The position numbers and the translations under genes were made by a program. From the NCBI GenBank assembly GCA_016716135.1, contig JADJWX010000014.1, positions 91,750-155,749 of the forward strand: a stretch of DNA of 64,000 nt. Reading direction: 5' to 3'. How positions within the stretch are numbered: the first letter of the stretch is position 1; the number at the start of each line of letters is the position of its first letter. Positions 52,359 to 60,477 of the stretch are shown one piece after another. A model generated the notes under the pieces. It was not told the DNA's origin. It was given only the letters and a program-made list of their open reading frames with translations, and did no database searches. The stretch comes from Lewinellaceae bacterium (GTDB taxonomy: Bacteria > Bacteroidota > Bacteroidia > Chitinophagales > Saprospiraceae).

Positions 52359-53328
52359 CAGCGCCGTCGTGGCAATAAAAAAACGATCCCGTGACGCCTA
52401 AACCGCAATTTGCAAGACCAACTCGCGACCAGGTTGTACCGGTACAGTTGTACAGCATGGGCACAAGAAAGGCGCCGGTCGAAATTGCTTTAGTGGTCAC
52501 ATAGGCCGGTACTTCCCAGCCCCACAGCACGCCTTTGCCCGGGGCGTTGTACACCCGTTTGGCGTTGTTGTGCCCGGTGAGCACTTCGATACTTTTGGGC
52601 GGACTGAATTCGCCGCCGGCCGGTTCGTCAACGACGGAAGCAGATTTTTCCAATAATTCTTTCACGATGTCGTCGCCCTGCCAGGCCATGCGTTCGGTGT
52701 GCTTGGCGTAGTGGCCGACACCACGTGTTTGCGCGCTCCAAAGCTGGCCGTCCGGTTGTTCGGCTGCCGAGGGGCTGAGGGAGAAGGCATCGCCGTCGAT
52801 GTAGTACAGGTTGGGAATTGTCGCTTTTTCCGGTTTGCGCACGGTGGTCTGGTGGCGCGAGAGCGTTTGGCTGATTTCCGAATTGGGGTCTTCCATGTCG
52901 CCGGAAACGATGGCATGTTCGGGACAAACGACCACACAGGCCGGCTCCAGGCCGACATCCACCCGGTGTGCGCAGTAGTTGCATTTGGCAGCAGTGTGGG
53001 ATTCCGGGTCGATGTAGAGCGCATCGTAGGGGCAGGCCTGCATGCAGGATTTGCAACCGATGCAACGGTCTTTGTTGAAGTCCACAATGCCGTCGGGCCG
53101 TGTGTACAGCGCTTCTACCGGGCATATTTCCACGCAGGGCGCATCGGTACAGTGGTTGCAACGGAGGACGGAAAAAACGCGGCGGGTGTTGGGGAAGGTG
53201 CCTTTTTCAACCTGCTTGACCCAGGTTCGGAACACACCCACGGGTACGTCGTGCTCACTTTTACAGGCGGTGGTGCAGGCGTGGCAGCCGATACATTTGC
53301 GGTTGTCGATTACAAATCCATATTTCAT
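52264..53328 (-). CDS. 4Fe-4S ferredoxin subunit fused to NrfD N-terminus (frameshifted)
   Basis: Residues 1-180 are a DmsB/PsrB/SoeB-type ferredoxin: CIGCHACTTAC (Cys12, 15, 18, 22), CNHCTDAPCVEICP, CIGCKSCMQACP and CNYCAHRVDVGLEPACVVVCP, giving four [4Fe-4S] clusters. A linker to about 260 is followed by the start of an NrfD membrane domain (VPAYVTTKAISTGAFLVPML). The frame is true only to about 52384; after the 7-T run (52377-52383) the residues are not meaningful, and NrfD continues in the frame of the next CDS. Removing one T gives a single FeS-NrfD fusion. It is the first gene of its operon, with a Crp-type site 74.5 bp upstream. Confidence 0.85.
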   Translation of the reverse strand: MKYGFVIDNRKCIGCHACTTACKSEHDVPVGVFRTWVKQVEKGTFPNTRRVFSVLRCNHCTDAPCVEICPVEALYTRPDGIVDFNKDRCIGCKSCMQACPYDALYIDPESHTAAKCNYCAHRVDVGLEPACVVVCPEHAIVSGDMEDPNSEISQTLSRHQTTVRKPEKATIPNLYYIDGDAFSLSPSAAEQPDGQLWSAQTRGVGHYAKHTERMAWQGDDIVKELLEKSASVVDEPAGGEFSPPKSIEVLTGHNNAKRVYNAPGKGVLWGWEVPAYVTTKAISTGAFLVPMLYNCTGTTWSRVGLANCGLGVTGSFFYCHDGAVGQRPGSAQTLSVCDPAPAMALLAGSRRLCP

Positions 53329-53364
53329 ATAAGGACGTGGGGGTGTTTGATTTGGCTATTGGCG

Positions 53365-53372
53365 TAAATGTA
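53365..53372 (-). promoter_or_regulatory. Candidate -7 box of the molybdoenzyme operon
   Basis: Minus strand TACATTTA, one mismatch from TAnnTTTG, 23 bp downstream of the palindromic Crp-like site, mirroring the cstB promoter (22 bp). Confidence 0.5.
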
Positions 53373-53395
53373 CCTTGCTTAATCCGGAAGGCGTC

Positions 53396-53409
53396 GTGAC
53401 AAATGTCAC
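53396..53409 (-). promoter_or_regulatory. Crp/Fnr-type operator of the molybdoenzyme operon
   Basis: GTGACAAATGTCAC, a perfect 14-bp palindrome fitting GTGA-N6-TCAC. Centre is 74.5 bp from the start codon at 53328. Confidence 0.75.
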
Positions 53410-53493
53410 AAAAGTGGAATTTCGTGGGGTTTATTTGGGGTTATTGTCGGTTGGCCGGTGACGCGGTACAAGTCACGCCGATAATAGTAAACT

Positions 53494-53526
53494 AAAAAAA
53501 ACCCGGAGCAAGAACGTGCCCCGGGT
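53494..53526 (-). terminator. Terminator downstream of the gene at 53550
   Basis: Minus strand stem ACCCGGGGCA...TGCTCCGGGT followed by eight T, about 25 bp after the stop codon. Confidence 0.85.
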
Positions 53527-53549
53527 CCGTCAAAACCAGTTATATATGC

Positions 53550-54047
53550 TTACTTCACCTTGATCTCGATGGTATTCATCACCTGTGCCGTGATCGTCGC
53601 GCCGGCATCTACCGTCGTGCCTTCTCCCGGATAAGCGCCTTTGATGGTTTGTTCATTGCCGTTCAGGGCAATCATTTGGCCGTCGACGGCTTGCACGTAT
53701 TGCAGTTCAATCGTCACTTCGGCGGGGTTGTTGAAGGTCGGCGTGCTGATTGCTTTGACGCGGCCGAGGGCGATAGCGCCGGTTGGAATGGCGATCCAGT
53801 TTTCGGCCATCACATCCATGCGTACTTTAAATTGAAGGTTTTTGCCGATAGTCAGTTGGTCGGAAGGAAACGATTCGGCCGTTTCGAGCATTACCAGCGT
53901 GCCGGCGGGCAGGGTGACTTTCTTTTTCAAAAAATCGGGCAATTGGATGTGTTGCGGAGCCGGGTCGATGTACACCTTTTCGGTAGCGGCTTGAGCAGTG
54001 GTGAGTTGGGTGCAGGCAACTAAGGCGATATAGAGCAGCTTTTTCAT
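53550..54047 (-). CDS. Small secreted protein, paralogue of the next gene
   Basis: 165 residues from ATG 54047 (signal peptide MKKLLYIALVACTQLTTAQA); the longer open frame upstream overlaps the paralogue gene and is not protein-like. The mature part (about 45-165) shows the pattern LPAGTLVMLETAESFPSDQL, then G.NLQFKVRMDV, IPTGAIALGRVK, VTIELQYVQAVDGQMIALNG (blocks read in parts). The same blocks recur in the gene at 54125, so the two are tandem duplicates. I recognise no named family; the layout resembles small beta-barrel, TrbI/SPOR-unlike periplasmic proteins. 77 bp separate the two genes. Confidence 0.75.
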   Translation of the reverse strand: MKKLLYIALVACTQLTTAQAATEKVYIDPAPQHIQLPDFLKKKVTLPAGTLVMLETAESFPSDQLTIGKNLQFKVRMDVMAENWIAIPTGAIALGRVKAISTPTFNNPAEVTIELQYVQAVDGQMIALNGNEQTIKGAYPGEGTTVDAGATITAQVMNTIEIKVK

Positions 54048-54124
54048 GACTGATGTTTTTTCTTGTTTAAAAAATTGATGTGGGAAAAATGGTTTTTTGG
54101 GGCCGGGGTTGGGGCGAGGCGCGA

Positions 54125-54607
54125 TCAGGCGTTGACTTTTACATCGTTCAGCACAAAGGCGCGCAGGTTGGTGCCCAGATTGGCCGTGGCGGTGCCGCAG
54201 CAGCAAGGCGCCTGGATGGTGTGCGGTACGCTGCGGAGGTTGACCGTCTGGCCGTCGACAGCCTGGGCGCTTTCCACCGTGATGGTGATCTCGGCGCATT
54301 TGCCGTCGCAGGCTTTTTTGACGCTTTTCACCCAGCCGGTGGCCGTGGCGCCGGCAGCGATGAGCACCTTGCCGTTTACGGTTACATTGCTGCGGACCAT
54401 AAAGTCGATGCTGTTGCCGACGGAAACTTCTTCGGCGTTGAACATTTCATTCAGGGTGACGAAAACCTGGGTGCCGGCGAAAAGCGTGACCAGTTGGTCG
54501 ACCTGGGCCGGGCTGGCCGGGATACCGGGCGCTGCGTTGAAACTTGCGGAGTTGCCGGTCAGGGTAGCGACGAGGAACAGAGCGGAAAAGAGCGTTTGCT
54601 TAAACAT
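54125..54607 (-). CDS. Small secreted protein, paralogue of the gene at 53550
   Basis: 160 residues with a signal peptide (MFKQTLFSALFLVATLTGNS). Shares FAGTQVFVTLNEMFNAEEV, VGNSIDFMVRSNV, IAAGATATGWVK, AEITITVESAQAVDGQ and a ...TI.A segment with its neighbour, in the same order, so the domain (about 35-160) is a duplicated unit. This copy has extra Cys (DGKCAE and PCCCG near 130-140). Function unknown. Upstream gene of a two-gene unit; its promoter must lie in the repeat-rich 415-bp spacer. Confidence 0.75.
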   Translation of the reverse strand: MFKQTLFSALFLVATLTGNSASFNAAPGIPASPAQVDQLVTLFAGTQVFVTLNEMFNAEEVSVGNSIDFMVRSNVTVNGKVLIAAGATATGWVKSVKKACDGKCAEITITVESAQAVDGQTVNLRSVPHTIQAPCCCGTATANLGTNLRAFVLNDVKVNA

Positions 54608-55022
54608 GATTTTTAACTTTTACAGGTGAACAGTTTTGAGTTTTTTCAAAGCAATTTTGATTGCTTACACCTGTTAGGGGAAATCATGTTTTGGCGGTAC
54701 CCATGTTTTGAGATTTTTTTTGAAAAAAATTTTTGCACATGTTCCCGTTTGGCTGAGCAGGGGAACAAGTGAGGCGGTGACTTTGAGTCTAATGTCGTCA
54801 ACTTAGTCAACTTAGCAAGTTGGAACGCGGATGACGCGGATGTAAACAACGCGGATTGCCGCAGATTTTTTTAAAAAAATCAGTGTAAATCCGTGTTCCC
54901 GCTGAAAGCGGGATCGGCGTCATCCGCGTTCCATTGAAGAGTGTACGCTAAGTTGACGACATTAGACTCGCAGTCACCCCCTCACTACCAGTCCGATGGG
55001 AATATGAGCCAAGTTTTTAGTG
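54608..55022. other. Repeat-rich spacer
   Basis: 415 bp with no gene. It contains the nested palindrome 54776-54978 and should include the promoter of the paralogue pair at 53550-54607 and the 3' end signals of the giant T9SS gene, but no convincing -7/-33 pair is seen. Confidence 0.5.
54776..54978. repeat. Nested palindromic element
   Basis: Outer arms: GTCTAATGTCGTCAACTTAG (about 54787-54806) with complement at 54948-54967, extended by GGTGACT/AGTCACC. Nested inside: GGAACGCGGATGACGC (54822-54837) with complement at 54917-54932. The outer ends belong to the GGGTGACT-AGTCACCC family and the inner arms to the CCGCGTTCC family, so one repeat appears inserted in the other. Confidence 0.8.
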
Positions 55023-57701
55023 CTACTCGTTTGTCCCAAACACATGCACCGTCCCCCGCACCAAAATCTTCTCCCCCACATCCAGCTGCAACACATAGTA
55101 ATACGCCCCCTGCGGCACCTTGCGCCCGCCGCCGGTGCTGCCGTCCCATTTTTCATACGGGTCGGCGTGGAACACCCGCTCGCCCCAGCGGTTGAAAATG
55201 CTTAGCGTCGCCTGTTTCACCGGCACGATGTATTGCTGATCCAGGTACTCCTGCAAGGGGTCGAACAGGTCGTTGAACCCGTCGCCATTGGGGGTGATGG
55301 TGTTCACCAGCGAATCCGCCACGTTTTCAATATCGTCCTGCACCACCACGAACACCCGGGCGCGCGTGCAGGGCCCCTGGCAGTCGGCATCGCAGAGTTC
55401 GTATTCCAGCACATCAATGCCCCGAAAGGCCGGGTCCAGCAGGCGGTAGCGCAGGAAGCGCCCGTCGTCGGTGCTGTCAGCCTGGCCTGCCTGGGGCTGT
55501 TGCGTGATCCGGATGCGCCAGGCTGCGCCAAACAGCGAGTCGTTGGCGGCCACGTCGAACACCCGTTCCGAAATGCCCTGGCCCGGCGGGTAAAACACTG
55601 TGTCGCCAACGGCTTTCAGCGCCCGGGCTTCCATGACCTCCAAAAACAAATTCACCGTGCTGTCGCATCCCGCAAGGGAGTTTAAATGCACGGTGTAATC
55701 GCCCGCAGTGGTAAACATCTGGGTGCCCACCTTAAAAGCACCGCCTTCGCAGATCACGGCTGAAATTTCAACAACCGTATCCTGCACCACCTGCACGCTG
55801 GCCGAAGCCGAAGCCGTGCAGCCCTGATTGTCGGTGACGGTGACCTGGTACACCCGGCTGCTTGCGGGGCCGAGCTGGATGGATGGCCCGGCCGGACCGG
55901 GTATGCTCCAACTGTATTTACAACCGTTGCAGCCGCTCGATTGTGCCGATAAAGTCACTGCCTGGCCCGCACAAATGGTGGTGTCTTTTGAAAGCACCAC
56001 TTGCGGATTGCGCACTTCCAGGTCAAGGATAACCACGCTGTCGCAACCGTGGATGCTTTGCAGGGTCACGGTGTACATGCCGGTCGAGTCGAAATTTTCC
56101 GTCCCGACGGTGTACGACTCGCCCTGGCAAATCACAGCCCAGGTATTGCCGCTGTAACCCGGGAAAAACCGCACCGGCGTGCCCACCGATACATCCAGGC
56201 AGGGATCGGCGGGATTGACATTTCCAAAGCCGTCGTCTTGCCCGGCTACCGCCGAAATGTAGTAGGTGGCGCCGTAATTCATTCCGGTATTGATAAAACC
56301 AAATTCCGGGGTTGCGCTCCAGGCCAGCACATTTTGCAACTGATTCCTGCTGCCCTGGTGCAGGGCGAAACGCAGGATGGCACTTGCGGGCAAGGGTTGT
56401 CCCGCTGTGTGCTGCGCCGTGGCCAGTCCATCGTCGCAAACCGTGAGCAAGACATTATCCATGGCGCCCGCATCGGTTACGCAGCTACAGGCATGGACGC
56501 CGCTCACCGTTACCGCCGGACAACCTGCCGCATCGCTGATGCCAAAACTATAGTTCACACCGCTGAAAACGGGCTGACTTTCAAACTGGTTGCCGGTAAT
56601 GGTCCCGGCCCCCGACACCAGCGTATACGGCGGTGTGCCTCCGCTGATCGGGAAACGAACGACGTAAACCGCATCGCCGCCGCCGCAGTCTTCCTCCACG
56701 ATGCCGGTGGTCAAGGCCGGTGGCCCGGACACCGTGGCGCTCAGCGTTTGGCTGCAACCCGCGGCATCCGTCACGGTGACCGTGTAAGTGCCGGCTGGTA
56801 CCGCCGTTACGTTTTGCGCGGTAGCGCCGGTACTCCACAGGAAGGTAAAATTGGGCGTGCCGCCGGATAGCCCGAGTGCTACAGCGCCGTCGGACAGGCC
56901 GCAGCTGGCAGGAGTAACCGTCGAACTAAGGGTGGGCCCGGCGACTGCGGGGACAGTTGCGGTAGCCGTTGTCGAACAGCCGCCCTGGCCGGTGACGGTG
57001 ACGGTGTAGGTGCCGGCCGGCACATTTGTCAGGTTTTGACTGGTGCTGCCACTACTCCACAAAAAGCCGAAAGGGCCCGGACCACCGACGTTGAGTTGAA
57101 TGCTGCCGTTCGTCTGGCCGCAGTACTCCGGTGTCTGGCTCGTGGTGACGCCGGGTGCCTGTAAAAAATCGACTTGCACCTGACTGGCGCCGGTGCAGCC
57201 GTTGGCGTCGGTGACGGTTACGGCATACAGGCCGGGCGAAGTGACGGTCAGCGTGGAGCCGGTTTGATTGCCGGTCCAGGCATACGCCGAAAAGGCGCCG
57301 GTGGATAGCACCGTGCTCGACCCGGTGCAGGGCAGGAGGTTGCCGGTGATCTGCGGTGTGGGGGCCGGTCCGCCGGGGGCTATGGTTTGCGTAGCGGTAG
57401 CGGAGCAGCCGTTGGCATCGGTGACGGTGACGGTGTACAGACCGGCGGTGTCGGCGATGATGATCAGGCCGGTTGCGTTGCTGGACCACTGCGGCGGTGT
57501 GGGGTAGGTGCCGGAGACGGTCAGGGTGGCGGCGCCGGAGCAGAGGGCGGTGGAGCCACTGATTGAGGGCGTGGGGGCGGGGCCGCCGGGGACTATGGTT
57601 TGCATAGCGGTAGCGGTGCAGCCGTTGGCGTCGGTGACGGTGACGGTGTACGGCCGGCGGTGTCGGCGATGATGGTCAGGCCGGTGGCGTTGTTGGACCA
57701 C
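55023..57701 (-). CDS. Giant T9SS protein, C-terminal segment with sorting domain
   Basis: 892 codons; the apparent start at 57701 is an artefact of the frame break, and meaningful sequence begins at about 57650 (TVTVTDANGCTATAMQTIVP). It carries tandem Ig-like repeats (GLYTVTVTDANGC, PPQWSSNATGL) and SprB-type units (GTYTVTVTDAAGCSQTLSATV), then Cys-containing Ig units. The last about 90 residues are the gliding-motility-associated C-terminal domain: TPNGDGFNDLF, FNRWGERVFH, YEKWDGS, GAYYYVLQLD. This domain marks type B T9SS substrates, which are secreted or anchored by a distinct route from type A. Confidence 0.82.
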   Translation of the reverse strand: MVQQRHRPDHHRRHRRPYTVTVTDANGCTATAMQTIVPGGPAPTPSISGSTALCSGAATLTVSGTYPTPPQWSSNATGLIIIADTAGLYTVTVTDANGCSATATQTIAPGGPAPTPQITGNLLPCTGSSTVLSTGAFSAYAWTGNQTGSTLTVTSPGLYAVTVTDANGCTGASQVQVDFLQAPGVTTSQTPEYCGQTNGSIQLNVGGPGPFGFLWSSGSTSQNLTNVPAGTYTVTVTGQGGCSTTATATVPAVAGPTLSSTVTPASCGLSDGAVALGLSGGTPNFTFLWSTGATAQNVTAVPAGTYTVTVTDAAGCSQTLSATVSGPPALTTGIVEEDCGGGDAVYVVRFPISGGTPPYTLVSGAGTITGNQFESQPVFSGVNYSFGISDAAGCPAVTVSGVHACSCVTDAGAMDNVLLTVCDDGLATAQHTAGQPLPASAILRFALHQGSRNQLQNVLAWSATPEFGFINTGMNYGATYYISAVAGQDDGFGNVNPADPCLDVSVGTPVRFFPGYSGNTWAVICQGESYTVGTENFDSTGMYTVTLQSIHGCDSVVILDLEVRNPQVVLSKDTTICAGQAVTLSAQSSGCNGCKYSWSIPGPAGPSIQLGPASSRVYQVTVTDNQGCTASASASVQVVQDTVVEISAVICEGGAFKVGTQMFTTAGDYTVHLNSLAGCDSTVNLFLEVMEARALKAVGDTVFYPPGQGISERVFDVAANDSLFGAAWRIRITQQPQAGQADSTDDGRFLRYRLLDPAFRGIDVLEYELCDADCQGPCTRARVFVVVQDDIENVADSLVNTITPNGDGFNDLFDPLQEYLDQQYIVPVKQATLSIFNRWGERVFHADPYEKWDGSTGGGRKVPQGAYYYVLQLDVGEKILVRGTVHVFGTNE

Positions 57702-57888
57702 TGGGGTGTTGTGGGGTAACTGCCGGAGACGGTCAGGGTGGCGGCGCCGGAGCAGAGGGCGGTGGAGCCGCTGATTGAGGGCGTGGGGGCCGGGCCGCCG
57801 GGGACTATGGTTTGCATAGCGGTAGCGGTGCAGCCGTTGGCGTCGGTGACGGTGACGGTGTACAGGCCGGCAGTGTCGGCGGTGATGG

Positions 57889-60315
57889 TCAGGCCGGTTG
57901 GTTGTTGGACCACTGCGGCGGGGTGGGGTAACTGCCGGAGACGGTCAGGGTGGCGGCGCCGGAGCAGAGCAAGGGATTGCCGGAAATGGTGGGCGCGGGC
58001 AGGGGTGGACCGGAAACCCGGCCGGGAAATAATTCAAATTGCATCGCCCCTTTTTTATTTAAAAATTCCTGCGAAAAGTTCGGCGACTCAGCAAATTGAA
58101 CGAGCGAAGTATCACAACCTGGCGCGATGGCATTGAAACAAACTTGAAAAATTGAGGTAGCATCGGGTAAGTTTACCCCAAGCAGGGAAAAATCACTCCA
58201 ACTGAAACGTATTTCGCCGGGAACCGCCGTATTGAAATTTCCAAGCGAAGCATTGGGCAGCATTATGCTCTGGATGGCCTCGAATTCGAACACGACGGGA
58301 TCGTAAGCAATCCGGCATTGCATGGAAACAATGCTGTCAAAATTGGCGACCGACACATCCAGACAGAAAATTTCATCTTTTGCCACGGTGGCATCGCTGA
58401 TCGAAAGGATGAGGGTATCGGTGGTAACGGGCTGGCAATCGCCGTTGTCGTCTTTCAGCACAAGATCCGTTGAACAGCTGTGGCCCGAAACGGCATCGAC
58501 GACGACCGCCTGGAGCGTATCGCCCAGCCAGGCGCAGCCAATATTTTGAGTGCTGTTGCCCGGCGCCAGTAATTGATTGGCCTGGTCGTACAGTTCAATC
58601 GAAACCATGCCGTTCGGACAGGTAACGCTAAGCGGCAGGCCTTCCAGCAATACGTCGATGTCAACCGTAGAAGGAACCTCTACTGTTACCTGATCATTAC
58701 AGATAAACGTGCAGTTGGCGCCGGCGCTCCCAAACCAAAACTCCTGGCAGCCAACAGCATCCCCCAAGCTGTTGAAGGGAATAATTCGAACATAGATCGT
58801 ATCATCCACCGGAAACGGCTGCGCAGGCTGATAACTTGTCACATTCCCCACATCCAGATTATCCAGAATATCCGCGCCGCCGGGGCTCGTGCCCAGGCTC
58901 AGGCGATAACCCGCCGGGCAGCCCGGGGCCGCGGTCCATGCCAGACTGGTATTGATTGAATTATTCGCGGAGCCCGGCAGCGGGGCGGTGAGCGCCGTGC
59001 ACTCCGGGGCACTGGTGTTTAGTATGGTTACATCGCCCCAGCATTGGAACTGCGCTACCGTATCCTGCACGCGATAGCAGTAGGTGTTGCCCGCGTGCGC
59101 GCTGGTAAAGGCCGCTGCTACCCAGGGGCCGTTGCAAAGTGGCGGCACCGTATCGATGGTTAGCAGCATATGGTCGTAGCAATAGGGCTGAGCGCCCATA
59201 AGGACGTCTTCCGGAAGTACAATAGCCTGGCAGCTTGTGTCCAGGTACACCGTGTATTGGCCGTTGCAGGCCAGGCTTTGGCCGCTGACGCAGGTGTCTT
59301 TGGTTACGAACCAGAATTCCTGGCAGTTGCTGGCCTCTCCCAGGCTGTTGTAGGGGGTTATGCGGACGTAGATGGTGTCGCCGGCGGGGAGGGGTTGGGC
59401 GGGTTGGTAACTGGTGGTGTTGCCGACGTCTTCGTGGTTCAGGATGTCGGTACCGTTGGGGGTGGTGGAGAGGGTTAGGTAGTAGCCGTCTATGCAACCT
59501 GGAGTGGCTTGCCAGTGTAGGGTAGTATCGGTGGATATATTGGTACTTTGGGGAACTGGAAGGCTGAGAGGACTTTGGCAAGTTAGAGGGCTCGGTGTGG
59601 ATAGTTTTACTATCCAATAGTCAGAACCGCCCCGGCTGTTTTCCATTTTGTCGCCACTAATATTTGATGATGAAAACCCGCCCAGATCATATCCTCCAAT
59701 AGGGGTTTGTTGTATAGTATAGAGCACATCCGAAGCATCCCCTCCGATTGTTTTTTGCCATTGTATTGCCCCCAGCGCATTCAATTTTATGATCCAGTAG
59801 TCATTATCACCCTTACTATTTTCTGTTTTATCACCACTTATATTTGAGTTGGAATATCCGCCAAGAATATAGCCTCCATCTGAAGTTTGCCTGATATAGT
59901 CATTGTCTTCGTATTGGCTTCCGCCTATAGTTTTTTGCCATTCGATGATTCCAACAGCGTCCAACTTGACAACCCAATAGTCCGAATTCCCGTAATTAAT
60001 TCCCGTCTTGTCGCCACTAATGCCTGAGGTGGAAATACCACTGACAATATATCCGCCATCGAGAGTTTGTTCTATGGAGTGGATTTGATCATTTAGACTT
60101 CCGCCTATGGTTTTGTCCCACTCGATGTCGCCTGTTGCATTCAGTTTGATTATCCAATAATCAGTCTCACCCTGGCTGTTTTCCGACTTGTCGCCACTGC
60201 CATTTGACCGAGAATATGCCCCAAGAATAATCCGTCTGAAGTCGTATTCAGGAATTGAGGCCATCATGATCATTACCACCAATCGTATTTTGCCATTCGA
60301 TATTCCCGGTCGCAT
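57889..60315 (-). CDS. Giant T9SS protein, middle segment
   Basis: 808 codons in one frame of the broken gene; the first about 30 residues near 60315 are out of frame. Includes SBBP-like units (D-Y-W-(I/V)-(I/V)-K-L-(N/D)-A-x-G, I-E/Q-W, KTIGG, DGGYI) resembling the propeller of the anti-sigma protein at 9306, then two Fn3-like repeats with DTIYVRI.P.NSLG and QEFWF, and a cohesin-like domain (about 640-770, FCLDVSVANFDSIVSMQCR). It ends YPTPPQWSNNQPA at the next break. Confidence 0.75.
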   Translation of the reverse strand: MRPGISNGKIRLVVMIMMASIPEYDFRRIILGAYSRSNGSGDKSENSQGETDYWIIKLNATGDIEWDKTIGGSLNDQIHSIEQTLDGGYIVSGISTSGISGDKTGINYGNSDYWVVKLDAVGIIEWQKTIGGSQYEDNDYIRQTSDGGYILGGYSNSNISGDKTENSKGDNDYWIIKLNALGAIQWQKTIGGDASDVLYTIQQTPIGGYDLGGFSSSNISGDKMENSRGGSDYWIVKLSTPSPLTCQSPLSLPVPQSTNISTDTTLHWQATPGCIDGYYLTLSTTPNGTDILNHEDVGNTTSYQPAQPLPAGDTIYVRITPYNSLGEASNCQEFWFVTKDTCVSGQSLACNGQYTVYLDTSCQAIVLPEDVLMGAQPYCYDHMLLTIDTVPPLCNGPWVAAAFTSAHAGNTYCYRVQDTVAQFQCWGDVTILNTSAPECTALTAPLPGSANNSINTSLAWTAAPGCPAGYRLSLGTSPGGADILDNLDVGNVTSYQPAQPFPVDDTIYVRIIPFNSLGDAVGCQEFWFGSAGANCTFICNDQVTVEVPSTVDIDVLLEGLPLSVTCPNGMVSIELYDQANQLLAPGNSTQNIGCAWLGDTLQAVVVDAVSGHSCSTDLVLKDDNGDCQPVTTDTLILSISDATVAKDEIFCLDVSVANFDSIVSMQCRIAYDPVVFEFEAIQSIMLPNASLGNFNTAVPGEIRFSWSDFSLLGVNLPDATSIFQVCFNAIAPGCDTSLVQFAESPNFSQEFLNKKGAMQFELFPGRVSGPPLPAPTISGNPLLCSGAATLTVSGSYPTPPQWSNNQPA

Positions 60316-60477
60316 CTAATTTGACCACCCAACAGTCATTATCTCCATTATTATTTTCCGTCTTTTTGCCACTAATGCCTGAGGAGGATACCCCGCCCAG
60401 AATACAGCCGCCATCCGGAGTTGGTTTCAAAGAAGTGAGTCCGTCAAAACCGTTCCCGCCAATCGTGGTTTTGCCAT

